Program-made: the position numbers and the translations under genes
Notes under the pieces: generated by a model
What the model saw: only the letters and a program-made list of their open reading frames with translations
Database searches by the model: none
Told to the model about the DNA's origin: nothing
Shown here: piece by piece, positions 34,918 to 46,277 of the stretch
How positions within the stretch are numbered: the stretch's first letter is position 1
Layout: each line of letters begins with the position of its first letter
Source of the DNA: Corylus avellana
Taxonomy: Eukaryota; Streptophyta; Magnoliopsida; Fagales; Betulaceae
DNA: 64,000 nucleotides
NCBI RefSeq assembly: GCF_901000735.1
Contig: NC_081551.1
Span: forward strand, 8,698,101-8,762,100
Direction: 5' to 3'

Positions 34918-35700
34918 TGTTGTAGTATATGTGTTACAAACATTATTTTTCAGTTGTTTTGTTATTAAAACTTTACAAAGCCATTATTATTTTTTAACGG
35001 TTTAAATCATTAAAGTTTTATTTACAAAGTTTTTAATTTTGTTATTATTGACTAGCTATTTCATACGTTGAAGACTTGGTCTTCAACGTACTGTCATAAG
35101 CTTTTATATATATATATGACCGTTTAGAGTTAATAAGTATTATTGTATTTTATAACAACTTTTTGGGAGTTTTTTATGTTATGACCGTTTGTCATTAGAC
35201 TTCTTTATGACATTAAAAAAGAAACTTTCCAGCACTTATACATATATATATGTTGAGCTCTAATAAGGATATATAGGAAAAATCACTTTCTTTTCTTTCC
35301 AATAAGTATAGTGTTGTAAAACACTTGTTTCTTGACATAAAGCCATATGCTATATTATTTGTTTTTCCTACAAATAATATTCTAAAGTCCCTCATCCACT
35401 TTGACAATTGGGTTGTTCTATTACACTTCGTTATTGGAAGTGCGTCCTTAACGAAGTTAGACGCTATAGTCTAATCCTGGGAGGTTGCGTGTCAAAGGAT
35501 CCGATCGCACCGAGTTATACACTCCGGGAGGCACGAATCAACCTTTAAGGACAACGCTCTTGCGTGATTCTATAGTATTGTGAGATCTTTCCATACTCTA
35601 TTTTCATCTCTTGTATTTTATTTATTTTATTGTTAATATTCATATTGTAATTATTTTATATCAATGAGAATTTGTGCACCATCCAAAATTATTTCCAACA
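34918..35700 (+). repeat. 3' LTR of the Copia element
   Basis: 783 bp, same ends as the 5' LTR, preceded by the polypurine tract and followed by GTAAG. Differences from the 5' LTR include CCTTTT/CTTTTT near 35160, a one-base deletion in CCGTTTGTCA, and CACTCCGGG for CATTCTGGG. Confidence 0.92.
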
Positions 35701-37129
35701 GTAAGTCCACCTTGGTGGTGGCAATTTTGTATGTATATGGATGCTTTCCTTTTGACTTATGTATCTATGCTTTATCTTATTTATTGTCTTTCATGTGTTT
35801 TCTTTTATCAAGCTTTCTTTCGTCAAACTTTTCAACCCTGTTAAAACCCTCCCTGCAAGGAGGACTTTGATTTTCAAAAACCCCAAAATTTTGAGGACAA
35901 AATTTTTATAAGGAGGGGAGAGTGTAATGCCCTGACAAAACACCAGTTTTAAAAGACTAATAATTTACTACAAAGTGACAGAGCATTTTCATAAAACAAG
36001 GTTTTTATGAGTAAACCCAAATTCCTTGAGATTTTCCAAAATTCCCAAACCATACTCACTAACCGAACGTTTGCTAGGGGGGCCACCCGAACGTTCACCC
36101 TTAACCTAAGTGTGAGCGTTTGCTTGAGGGATCACCATGAGCAGTCGTTGAGTAGTCTTTAAGCCATTGGGTAATACTCAAATGTAGGCCTGAACCCTTT
36201 GATCCATTGGGTAATAGTACACGAACGTTCGGTAACTACCTTAATAACATGTTGATAAGATGCATTGTATGATATGGTACACCGATACATGTGGGCTAAT
36301 GGCCATGAGCTTACTATATAAACTTGATTCTATGGTCAAACATGTGTATAGATGTGATATAAGGGCCTGGGATCCAATGGCTATTTTGTGACCGGCGTAG
36401 CCTTAATGAGCAGGTCATTACATGACGTACATCATTAGTAGCATGGGTTACCTAAGGTCAGATTTGGTCGGGCTGCTAGTGTTATGGACGGTAGCGTACA
36501 ATGGTCGGGGCACCGGCATTGTATTACAGGTCCCTCGGGATAATGCCAACCTTGCTGAGAGGGGGTAATATCTCGAGTAGACCATACATGATAGTTATGA
36601 CGTATTAATGCATTAGTTTTCTACATTAAAACACTTAAAAAATTAAGTGTATTGGAAAAGAAATAGCTACTACTGGGAATAGAAGAATGTGGAATACAAT
36701 AGCATTCCTATTCCTTAGTTTGGAAGCAACACACATGCAAAAATTAGAATTGAATCAAAATTATGAAAAAACCCCATATTTTTTTCAAACTCATATTAAA
36801 AAAAAAGAAAAACTGAAATAAAATACAGAAGTGATTAGGGGTGGCTGTAGCCACCTCGATAAGCAACGATGGTGGTTCTGGCCACCCCCAACAACCCCTG
36901 GGGGCCGCGGCCACTCCTAAAGAAGATTTGGGGCAGTCGGGGCAACCCTAATAAGCAACAAGGATTGCCGCTGCCAACCCCGATAACCAGCATGGTGGCC
37001 ACGGTGTAGTGACCAAAATAATTAAATAAGCTTAAGTAGCTTAGTTAGAGGGTTAATTTGGACTTTGGGTCACTAGGAACAGCTGGAAGGACATTTTAAG
37101 AATTTTAGACTTTCTGACCAGACATACAC

Positions 37130-37325
37130 CCGAGGACCACCGTACATGCCCTCTTGTTTTTAGTAAGGACTTATGCTGGGGGACTACGATACGTATGCTC
37201 TTGTTTTTACTAAGGACATAAGCAAGGGGACCACCATACGTATGCTCTTGTTTTTAGTAAGGACGTACGCAGGGGGACCACCATAGGTATGCCTGTAAAA
37301 TAGTACACGAACGCTTACATTAGTA
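37130..37325 (+). repeat. About 57-bp tandem repeat inside the solo LTR
   Basis: About 3.5 units, each built of GGGGGACCACCATACGTATG, then CTCTTGTTTTTAGTAAGGAC, then a variable linker. Units differ by single bases. Confidence 0.75.
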
Positions 37326-38174
37326 CACGGATGTATGCAAGGGGGTCACTATACGTTCTCAGCTTTTTGGTTGACCTTTGGACAATACCCATACGTCTGA
37401 TGCAGCCTTTGGACCGCTGGGTAAATAGTACAGTTTGTATGCCCCTATAGTACCATACGCACGCCGCTTTTCTCACATATAAATACCCATTCCCCCACCC
37501 TCCCTTGAACCTATTCTCACCCCCAGGCTCTCTAAGACCCCTGTGTGAGTGTTTTGTGAGTTCTTGTTGGAGAATAAGAGATTTCTTAGAGGTTTTGCTT
37601 CAAGGAGGTAATTTTCTAAGCTTAGCTTGTTCCTTAGTTGTTATGTTGCTTAAGTGCTTTTCATAGTTAGCTTAGTTGGTAGTTTGTAGCTTCTATTTAT
37701 ATTGTTGCCCTTAATCTTGGTTTAAGCATGGGTTAGCATTTAATTCTTGTTGGGCGTATTTCCTTTTGCTTGGAGGTGTTGTTTTGAGATAGGAGGTCCT
37801 AGGAATCCTTTTAGTAGCTTTAGAACTAGTTTGCAAGGATAGGAGGATGGTTGAACCAAATGAGGTTCTACCTGATCCTTTTGGATGGACGTACGGCCAC
37901 GAGACCGGACGCACGAACCTTTTGGGCGGATGTACGGCCACGGACCTGAACGTATGGTTATAAGCGTTCCAGGGAATGCCACTTCTGCTAGTCGTCCAAT
38001 AACCTCTATTTTCATGTTCTATGTTCGTTTTAGTTGGATTTAGAACTAATGATAGTTCTTTTCTCAATATTCGAGGTTATGGAGCATCAAGGAAATTTTA
38101 TGGAGGAGCCTTACGACACGGGTGAGTACAAACTCATATGGATGCTTGTTGTTTCTTGTCCCGCATTAGACGTC

Positions 38175-38176
<2 letters not shown>

Positions 38177-38217
<41 letters not shown>

Positions 38218-38237
38218 TATACACTATATATATATAT
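38177..38237. repeat. (TA)n microsatellite
   Basis: About 60 bases of TA with two CA interruptions, inside the solo LTR. Confidence 0.9.
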
Positions 38238-39705
38238 CAAACATGCATATTTTGCAACTCTCATGAAATAGATTTTAGAACTACTGTGAACTCTCTTTTG
38301 CGAAAATGTATGTTGATTAACAAGATAATAATGAGACTTGTAAAACTAAGCATGTAAAAGACTGATAAGATTAATTGCATCGTATGACATGGTACACAGG
38401 TATGTGCAGGATAATGCCTTTACACTACAGGTTAACTTTAATGGTCAAATGTGTCTATGTGTGGGATTTGGATCCAATGGTTTCGTGATCGACGCAACCA
38501 TTCCCAAATGGTTGGTCATTATAAGACAGACATCATTAGTGGTGTGGATCACCCGAGGTCGGACTTAGTCATGCCACTAATGGGATGGATGGTAGCGTAC
38601 AATATCCGAGGCATCGGAGTTGTATTATAGGTTCCTCGGGACAGCGCCAACCCTGCTAAAAATGGTTAATATTTCGGGTAGACCATACTGTTGAACTATG
38701 ATGTGATTCCCATATTATAAGCATATATTATATCTATATTGCATTATTGATAAACTGTCATCTCGTAATGTTGCATGTGCTTTATAAACAACTGAGTTCA
38801 CAATTTAATGACAGGTACGTCATGTGCGTTTATACTTACTAATTTGTCGGACTTACCCTTGTATTATTTCCCTTTTTTCTCCATATGTACAACTATGCAA
38901 TTATAGATAGTTTAGCAGAAGATGGATACCTTCAAGCATCCGGCTATTGCGGAGGATTTGATTCGGGAGATGCTTGAGGACTTATTGCCAGCTTAGGCGG
39001 GTACTCATGGCAACTAGTACTTTTGAGTTATGTTATAGACCTAGAGGCTTTGATGTATGCTTGCATATTAAGGTATAGCATAAATTCCTTGTAAAGATGA
39101 CTTATATAGCATAATTTCAGCTACTTTGATGTTCCTTGGTAGATGCTCTGGTTGTAATGATTATGTTTATAAAATTTTAATACTTTTTGCTGCTTAGTAG
39201 TCTCTCTTTTCGTGGAGTAAATATCATTGAGTTTTGTTCTACGAGAGATAAGGTTGGGAGAAGAACCGTTGAGATAATTACTAGTTTATTAATTTTCGGG
39301 GCGTTACACGCAGCCACCCTATAAGAGCTCTAGGTGTGGTCGCACCACCCCCAGACGGCTAGAGGGTTGTGCCCCAAGGCATCTCGGGGTGGTACGACCA
39401 CCCCCAACCTCTTCTGTGGTTGGCTGACCACCCCAATGGGTGGTCAAGCCACCCACTTTATTTTTCATATTTTTTTATTTTGTTGTAAGTTTAAAAAAAA
39501 AAAAAAAAAAAATTATATGGGAATTTTTGAAAAATGTATTCCATTCCTTAAGGATTAGCTAAGCTATTCATTTTTTAATGGCTTAGCTAATCCTATGTGT
39601 ATGAGATTAGTAGTCCCATGGGAATAACTATTCTCAGGAATAGTGAGTAACCAAACAAATGAATAGCTATACTGTAACCAAACAAAGGATTAGTAACCAA
39701 ACTAT

Positions 39706-40100
39706 TCTCAAGAGCACCTTATCCAATCTCCCTACCTATTTTCTGTCTCTTTTTCCTATCCCTGCTATTGTGGCGAATCGCATTGAGAAGCTTCAACAGG
39801 ATTTTTTATGGGGAGGGCTCAATGATGAGACCAAGTTCCACTTGGTCAATCGGCACGAGGTTTGTTCTCTGATTTCTGAGGGTGGTTTAGGGATATGGAG
39901 TTTGCGTTTGTTTAATCAACCTCTTTTGGGGAAATGATTGTGGAAATTTGCTCATGAGGAAGAGGCTTGATGGAGAAGAATCTTGGTGGTGAAGTTTGGT
40001 GTGTTTTGGGGCGGTTGGCGTTCTAAAGATCCCCGTGGTACGAATGGGGTGGGGTTATGGAAACACATTTGCAGGGGTTCGAGGATAACTTATGCTTCTT
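39706..40100 (+). mobile_element. L1-type LINE fragment truncated at both ends
   Basis: Reads [17 protein letters not shown], then [15 protein letters not shown] and [18 protein letters not shown], the region after the L1 RT. A stop follows, then WRRILVVKFG. There is no LINE 3' tail or poly-A, so it was not placed here by ordinary target-primed insertion in its present form. Confidence 0.8.
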
Positions 40101-40261
40101 TTATGGTTATTAGATTTTCTTAGATTTATCTCACATTCTCATGTATTAACTCTGATAATGCTTAGATGGGTGGTTTCCTAGTTCGCTACTAGTTAGCTAT
40201 ATTGGGGTAATTGCCAGTAACCCAACCAGACTGGTCAATGCTAGATTTTGGGGCGTTATAG

Positions 40262-41153
40262 CTTGACACTAGGCTTTTCTTCAAACATTAGCTCAAATGG
40301 CGCTTTCATGTTTATCGGGCTAAGAGGCACCTGATTAATTACATAAGCCAACTCCTGCAGGTCTCCACCAAGTGCCGAATCGTCCTTTTTGCCACACCAT
40401 TTTGTTGTGGTGTATATGCACACGAAAGCTCCCTTCGGATGCCGTGCTCGTGGAAAAAATTGCGAAAATTGATAGAAGTAAACTCCCACCAATTGTCGGT
40501 TCGAAACTTTTTAATCTTCTTGTTGAGCACACTTTCCACAACTGCTTCGAACTTTTTGAACCTAGAGAGAACTTCGGATTTCTCTTTCATAAACTATACC
40601 AACGTAAATCATGTATAATCGTCAACAAGATCAAGCATATTCGAATATGATGGTGTAGTACAAGGCCCCACATCAAATCATCATGAATAAGCTCTAAAGG
40701 TGATTTGCGTCGTGAAAGAGATTTGTCAAATGGAAGATGATGTGCTTTTCTATATTGACAATCCTCACATACTTCATCACTACCAAAGGTAGTCAGCATT
40801 GACATCTCATTCACCAAATGTTTAAAAACCGTAGCTTTTAATTTATCCATGCTAAGATGTCCCAATCTAGCATGTCAAATTGATGCTCCATTTGTACTCA
40901 TTTTATCAACACAGGATACTCTGAAGGCTAAAACAAATAAGTCTTTAATTCTCTTACTCGTATGAACGACATCTGCATCCAAAATTCTGATATTCTCAAG
41001 AAACTTCACATTCTTTGGCCCAAACAAGACATAGTTACCTGCATCAATAACATTGACCACCGAAAAGAGGTTCTTTTTCATTCCGAGAACTTGAAACACA
41101 CTTTTAAGTGTGATTTGGTCATTGATGTGGTCTTTTTGTGTGCAAAATCATCA
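40262..41153 (-). pseudogene. Copia gag-pre-integrase and integrase segment (minus strand)
   Basis: On the minus strand: VLGMKKNLFSVVNVIDAGNY (from about 41095), VDKMSTNGASI, GHLSMDKLKA, CEDCQYRKAHHLPFDKS, LELIHDDL, then SVLNKKIKKFRTDN, EFTSINFRNFFHEHG, AYTPQQNGVAKR and NMKAPFELMF. These are the pre-integrase and integrase core of a Ty1/Copia element. Frameshifts divide it into at least three frames. The 3' half of pol is missing; the segment abuts the end of the Gypsy LTR. Its gag appears to lie 12 kb away at 53350-53706. Confidence 0.88.
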
Positions 41154-41162
41154 ATAATAAAA

Positions 41163-41746
41163 GGAAAAAAATATAAAAAAGCCCCCAAACTAATGTGATA
41201 GAGCTTCACAATGTTCAAAAGGTGCTAAAGTAGCCCATCAAACTATCAAAGTGTGTCAAAAAAGCCACATTTTTTTTTTAATATATATTCCTATAATATC
41301 CTTATTCTTTTAAAACTAAAATAAAAAATTAAAAAATTAATAAAATAAAGAACTAAAAAATTAATTTTTTTTTTAAAAATATATATATATATAAAATAAA
41401 GGGGTAATAAAAAAGGAAAGGGATGATTTAGTACATTTTACCGCACAAGCGATTTGTGATTTAAGCCAACTGCAGTGATTAATATTTTATTTATTAAAAA
41501 AAAAATTGTATTTATTCGCCCCTTGGGTTCCTTTCTTTTCTTTTTGTTTAAAAAATAATTTAGTTTATTTTTTTTATTTTATTTAGTTTTTAAAAGAATA
41601 GGGGGGGTATTATAGGAATCTAAAAAAATATGTGGCATTTTTGACACACTTTGGTAATTTAATGGGCTACTTTAGTACATTTTGAACATTGTGGGGCTCT
41701 ATCGCAAACGGCTGTTAGTTTGGAGGGCTATTTTTAGATTTTTCTC
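41163..41746. mobile_element. MULE-type MITE, 584 bp, perfect 9-bp TSD
   Basis: Long inverted ends, about 150 bp: left AAAGCCCCCAAACTAA pairs with the right end AATAGCCCTCCAAACTAA in reverse complement, and both continue through CACAATGTTCAAAA and GTGTGTCAAAAA. Flanked by ATAATAAAA on both sides (41154-41162, 41747-41755). It has no coding capacity. The insertion lies at the edge of the minus-strand Copia fragment. Confidence 0.9.
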
Positions 41747-41760
41747 ATAATAAAATTACC

Positions 41761-42738
41761 ACTCATAATAGAACGAATCCTTGTAGGATATGACTATATT
41801 GAGGGTGTCAAACCTCTAGGACTGCACTGGCGTTGTTATTAAGTTCTTCATGATTAATTTTAACTTAATTTAAAGAAGATTGGTTTGTTTTGTTTTAAAA
41901 CTAAATGCATAAAAAAGTAAGATAAAGTGTGATGAGAGGAAGAATAGGGGGTTGATTTCACCACTAACCGCATAACAATGGTCAATCATATTTTAACAAG
42001 GGAAATTCATTCTATGCATGATAAGATTCGTGTCACTCGAGTAGTCAAGAAAATACCATTATTAAGAAATAAGTATAATCCATTTTCGGTTGACACGGAC
42101 CGTCTGTCTAACTCTAGATCCAGTGCGATCTGTCTTCCCTAGGTATGGATTATCAAATATCTTAATTAGTTACACACAATCAATGAATAGACATAACTCA
42201 TCTCCGTTTAGTACGAATTGTCTACCTAAATTACACTAAACTAAGGTGTCGACAAATTCGCCTTATTTAGGCATGACCTATCAAATCCTATTGATCATGT
42301 ACGAATTAAAACCATTGTATAACAATTATTCATATAATCACAGAAAATATGAAGGATTGAGTTCAATTAAGATAAAAAGCTTTCTAAGACAAGAGAAGAA
42401 TTTCAAATGATTGAATATAAACATTGAAGATCAATTCTCACACTTATACAACCATTATGCATATAGAAAAACCCAAATTAAAATACAACTAAACTATTGT
42501 TACTTGGAAAGTTCTACATCAACACCCTATTATAGAATGCTCATGGTGGTGCTAGGATACCCTTTTGCCATGTTCATCTTCTCTTCCACTCTTCAAGCCT
42601 CCAAGAAATCTTTATGTGAAACTCTTTCTAAAACCAAGCACACATTTCTACTAAAGTTTGAGGCTTATTTATAGGGTTTAGAATTAACCCTAGGAGCCCT
42701 GAAAGTCCCAAAAATGTTGGATTTTTGTCCCCTATTCG
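41761..42738 (-). mobile_element. Left half of an element with ACTC...CACGAATC-type ends
   Basis: Starts ACTCATAATAGAACGAATC, a diverged inverse of the right end at 53330-53348. It contains iterated words built around GGCATG, CTGTCT and TACCTAA, and ends where the Gypsy solo LTR starts. A short open frame at 42411-42674 has no domain. I cannot name the family; the ends recall repeats found at the borders of Athila/Tat-like Gypsy LTRs. Confidence 0.5.
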
Positions 42739-43033
42739 AATTATTTAATACCTCGATAAAAACACCCATTTTAAAAAGATTAATGATTTACTACAAAAAT
42801 GGTTAACGTTTTCATAAAACAAGGGTCCTAAACCAAAAGACCAAAACCCTTTATTAGTAGCCCAACCCCTTGAGCTTTTTAAAACAAAATACAAAACCAC
42901 CCCTCACTGACAGAACGTATGCTAAGGGGACTACTATGAGCGTTTGTTGACTAGTCTTCGAGCTAGTGGGTAATATCCCGGAACGTATGTTGTTCCACAA
43001 TTACCTACCTAAATTAATAGGCAAATAACTGGA

Positions 43034-44344
43034 TGTTTTACCCGCAAGTGCACGAGGTCAACATAGTAGCATAGTGTGCAAATACGGGGTCATTCCCACG
43101 AGGACTGCTGAATCTTGTCTAAATTAAATTCCCAAAGTAAAATAAAACAAAGATTGGATTTGAATTGATAATGATAAAAAGGTAGGGCTTTGATATCCAC
43201 CACTAATTATATTTAGCTAATATATCAATATGCCAATGTTTTGATCATGTTATGTCTATCTAATGTTTGTCAACCTAAAGGCATGGGTGTATACTCCTTA
43301 AGCTACAGATTTCCCTAAGCAACGAGTTAGGCATGGGTGTATACTCTAACTCTTTTCTTTCCTAAATGATTTAGCATGGTATATACTAAGTTGTTCTTTA
43401 GAAAATCATATATTCTATGAAAATTGACAAACACATGAGGCCTAAGGCATGGCTGTATACTCCCGGTTCCCCATGTTGATTAACCCAAGAATCCGGTGTG
43501 GATATCTTTTGTTACTTATGTTAAACCCTGGACTCGGTCATCCAAATTGATTTAACTAACTAGTCCATACCACATGCACATGTTGATCAGGCACACACAT
43601 ATGAGGAATTCATGAAACTAGGTATTAATCAAGTTAGATATCATAACAAGATCATCACAAATGCGCCAATATTGAATATTAACAAAACATAACTAGGGCT
43701 TCAATCTAGCCCTACTAATTAATTTAGTTACACATAAAGTTGATGTTAAACATCTTCATAAAATAAAAGAAAAGAAAGGAAAAGAATAAACCTGAGACTT
43801 GAACTTGAAGAGCTCCGATTCTTCTCCTTACAAAGCATACCTACTCTAGAGGCTTAAGGGTCTATTTATAGGCTTTAGAAGTCCTTGACAAACTAGTAAA
43901 CCTAGGAATTTCGTAAGGTTTGAAAACCTATTACAGTTGAGAGTTGGAAAACTCTAATATGGAAATAATGACAATCTGGCCGCCACTTGATATGTCCCTG
44001 CGCACGGGTGCGATCGATTGCAGCTCGTGCGCGCTCGATCGCAGGTCTGTGATCGAGCCTCTTTTGTCGTGTGCTCGATCGCTCATGGCTTGCTTCGTGC
44101 TGTGTCTCTTCTGGTATTGCGCTCGATCGCAAGTATCCTGTGATTGATCGCAGTATCAGGGGCTCCCATTTTTCCCATCTTCTTTCTTTTAGCCCAAATC
44201 TTCCAGATTTACTTTATTTTCTTCCAAAAGCCTACAAAAGTATGGAAAACACAAAAAGGAATTAAATTGACCTAATTAACTAAAACCAAAGGATTAAAAC
44301 ATGCAAGTTAAGAGCTTAAAATGTGAATATTTTTGCATTTAACA
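43034..44344 (-). mobile_element. Repeat with CGCAAGTGCACGA end, inserted in the solo LTR
   Basis: The left end TGTTTTACCCGCAAGTGCAC and right end GCATTTAACA give TG/CA termini. The element contains three copies of GGCATGGSTGTATACTC (near 43282, 43330, 43444) and an array of GCGCTCGATCGCA-like words at 44000-44150. No protein. Flanks CTGGA and GTGTA are not a clean TSD, so the true borders may differ by some tens of bases. Confidence 0.55.
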
Positions 44345-44649
44345 GTGTACGCTTGAACCCTTTTATCTAACATGTAATAGTACCCGAACGTTCGTCCAAA
44401 TAGTACGTGAACGTTCGCTGACACTCTAAAAAGCAATTTTAACCCATTCTCCACATTTTCAGAGCAATGCACGCCTCAAGCTTCTATACAAATCATGCCC
44501 TTTGACCCTCAGCCTTCCCTAAGCTCAGAAGAAAAAACCCAACCCTAGTGCGAGAAGTGACTTGGAGAGAGATGGACGAAAGTTTGCGGCTTTTGCTATC
44601 TTCTAAGGTAATCTCCTGACCCTTTCCTCCTACCTTGTTATTTTTGTTA

Positions 44650-44870
44650 GGGGTAACTTCAATTTAGACCTTTGAATTACCACCTGATTGGACGAGCCCC
44701 CCCGACACTTCAAAACCTCTTAATTTGGACCCTTGAACTTTCAATTGTAGTCAATTTGAACCCTCCGTCAAATTGAATCCTTAACTTCAAACGGAATCAT
44801 CTTCACATGACTTGCGCACGATTTTTTACCCCATCCATACCCGTTATACCCTCACCCTCACCCTCACCCT
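44650..44870 (+). repeat. Left TIR of the MULE
   Basis: Pairs with 50665-50880. It carries a local expansion, four CCCTCA-type units at about 44850-44874, where the right TIR has one. Confidence 0.88.
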
Positions 44871-45026
44871 TACTAAGTCAAACTTAAATGTTCAACACTG
44901 AAGAAACCGACCCACATGAAGCTGAAGACCCACTTGAAGCAACTGAGGAACTCGACCTAAGCCGAAGAACAAAAGTCTCACCAAGCTGAAGATCATGACC
45001 TACTAGTGACGAGGTCACAACGGTGA

Positions 45027-45685
45027 AGGAGTCCCACACGACGGCTCAGTGAGACCCAGTACCCACTACCCAGTACTGGTGAGGTTACAACGGTGAAAGA
45101 TGAGCACTGCAAGGGTGAGGTAAGGGATTCAGGATCGAGCTATCCGATTTGCAAATGTGTGAGCAAAATTGTGTTCAAAACAGGTTGCACAACTAAAAAT
45201 CATGGCAAAAGGTTTTATGCCTGTGTAAATTATATGGTAAGATGTGTTTGGGAATTTAATTTTTTACAATAAACTTCTCTTTATGTCTATATCCTTTAGT
45301 AATGGGGTAAACCCTAATTTGTGTGATTATGCAGAATGAAAAAAATCACGGTTGCAATTCTTTTATATGGGTTGAACCAGAAATTTGTATGTGCGATGAT
45401 CGAGTGATGTCGATGTTGATGGAGTGGCAGCATGATTTGAAGTTTGAAAGGGCAATGATTGAAACAACGATCTTGAAATGCAAGATTGAACTTGCTTAGT
45501 ACAAGTCGAAAATGGAAGTTGATGCTGCTAATTTTGTACTTAAACTTGAATGGCAGAAGAATAAGTATCATTTGATGCAGCTGAAGTTCCGAGTTGCACT
45601 TGCATGTTGTTGGTGTTTTGTTGCTGTATTGATGTTTTTCCCTTCTTCTAATGGAGTTACATCAAGGCTGATGTTGAGCAGTTGA
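45027..45685 (+). pseudogene. MULE second gene: GRF-type zinc finger protein with C-terminal hydrophobic segment
   Basis: Two exons. Exon 1 ends at 45236 (ATG|GTAAGATG); exon 2 runs 45335-45685. Exon 1 reads YPICKCVSKIVFKTGC and TTKNHGKRFYAC; exon 2 begins NEKNHGCNSFIWVEPE. Together this is the GRF zinc-finger pattern (CxC, NpGrrFYxC, CxFFxWvD). Next come about 75 residues of charged, probably helical sequence (MEWQHDLKFERAMIETTI, LEWQKNKYHLMQLKF) and a hydrophobic stretch, VALACCWCFVAVLMFF, likely a membrane anchor. One TAG at 45497-45499 interrupts the helix; the sense codon was probably CAG. No good ATG is found; a stop lies at 45024-45026. The gene points toward the transposase. Small plant GRF proteins of this layout are known; a role in transposition is inference. 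Confidence 0.8.
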
Positions 45686-46277
45686 AGAAGACATTTGAAG
45701 TTGCATGTTTTTTGTTGTCTTTATTTGTTAATCCAACTACTATCAGACTTGTGTCAATTGACCATTTTGTAATGTTTTTTTGGTACCAAACTATTTTACA
45801 ATACTTGGAATGTTTTGTATGAATTTTGTTGGTACAATTTAACAAGTCTACAAATGGGATTTGTTCACTAAATTTATGGTATTTGAATTTGATGTTGTCT
45901 TATTTGTTGCTGCTGTGATACCTTAATATGGAGAAATATCAATTTAACCAAACTAACACCACAATAACACTACATTGTTTATAAATGTATAAGCACATCT
46001 AAAGTAAGCCAACGAGTCAACAATTCCATTTAGCAACTACTCAATCATCCCTATCAACAATTTCAGCAAATACATAATTCATAATCCCAGACACTAAAAG
46101 AATTACATACATAATCTAATCCAAATCACACAAGTTAATAGTGAATCCAAAATGTAGCATAATAGCGAATCCACAAGTTTCATTGTTTCTAAATGTTTCC
46201 CTTCATCCATTATAATGTTTACAAAATATAACATTTACAACTATTAAGCAGTCAAACACAAAAAAAGTTAACACAAA
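45686..46277. other. Interval between the convergent MULE genes
   Basis: AT-rich with no open frame of note. It should contain the two 3' UTRs. Confidence 0.6.

Larger units (their letters stand above)
30016..35700 (+). mobile_element. Copia LTR retrotransposon, full structure but coding-dead
   Basis: 5' LTR 30016-30797, interior 30798-34917, 3' LTR 34918-35700, flanked by the 5-bp duplication GTAAG (30011-30015, 35701-35705). A polypurine tract ATGTGGGGGAT precedes the 3' LTR. The LTRs differ at only about a dozen positions. The interior order integrase, RT, RNase H places it in Ty1/Copia. All domains are broken by stops, and the RT active-site box reads YIHD instead of YVDD. I could not find a standard initiator-Met primer-binding site after the 5' LTR. 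The region 30798-32200 has no recognisable gag. Confidence 0.93.
37005..39308 (+). mobile_element. Solo LTR of a Gypsy-type element, about 2.3 kb
   Basis: Starts TGTAGTGACCAAAATAATT and ends TTTTCGGGGCGTTACA. No interior is attached. It shares the middle segment (ATGACATGGTACAC, ggtagcgtacaat, tgtattataggt) with the LTRs at 35926 and 42744, so it is the same superfamily but a diverged family. Flanks are CACGG and CGCAG, not a clean duplication. Confidence 0.7.
36637..39705. mobile_element. GGGGTGGC-core non-autonomous element, split by a solo LTR
   Basis: The left half 36637-37004 and right half 39309-39705 have complementary outer parts (GGAATAG, CTATTCC, TTTGGTTAC-type words) and a GCCACCCC/GGGGTGGC core. 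The solo LTR 37005-39308 sits in the core. Exact ends and superfamily are uncertain. It interrupts the Gypsy LTR at 36636. Confidence 0.6.
35706..40260 (+). mobile_element. 3' end and LTR of a Ty3/Gypsy element, split by later insertions
   Basis: 35706-35925 holds the end of pol and a polypurine tract (AAGGAGGGGAGAG). The last frame reads ILRTKFL then stop, like the pol end of del/Tekay-type chromoviruses. The LTR starts TGTAATGCCCTGAC at 35926, is recognisable to about 36636, then stops. It resumes at about 40098 and ends TTGGGGCGTTATA at 40260. The middle part matches LTRs at 38365-38705 and 51440-51880. The Copia element above is inserted in this element's interior. Confidence 0.8.

Noticed and set aside
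37711..38067. 118-codon minus-strand frame
   Set aside because: Lies inside the solo LTR and has no recognisable domain.
38034..38357. 107-codon open frame
   Set aside because: Largely a translated TA microsatellite (YIYIYI) within an LTR.
44850..44876. CCCTCA repeats as interstitial telomere
   Set aside because: The plant telomere unit is CCCTAAA; these units lie inside a MULE TIR and match the single unit in the partner TIR.
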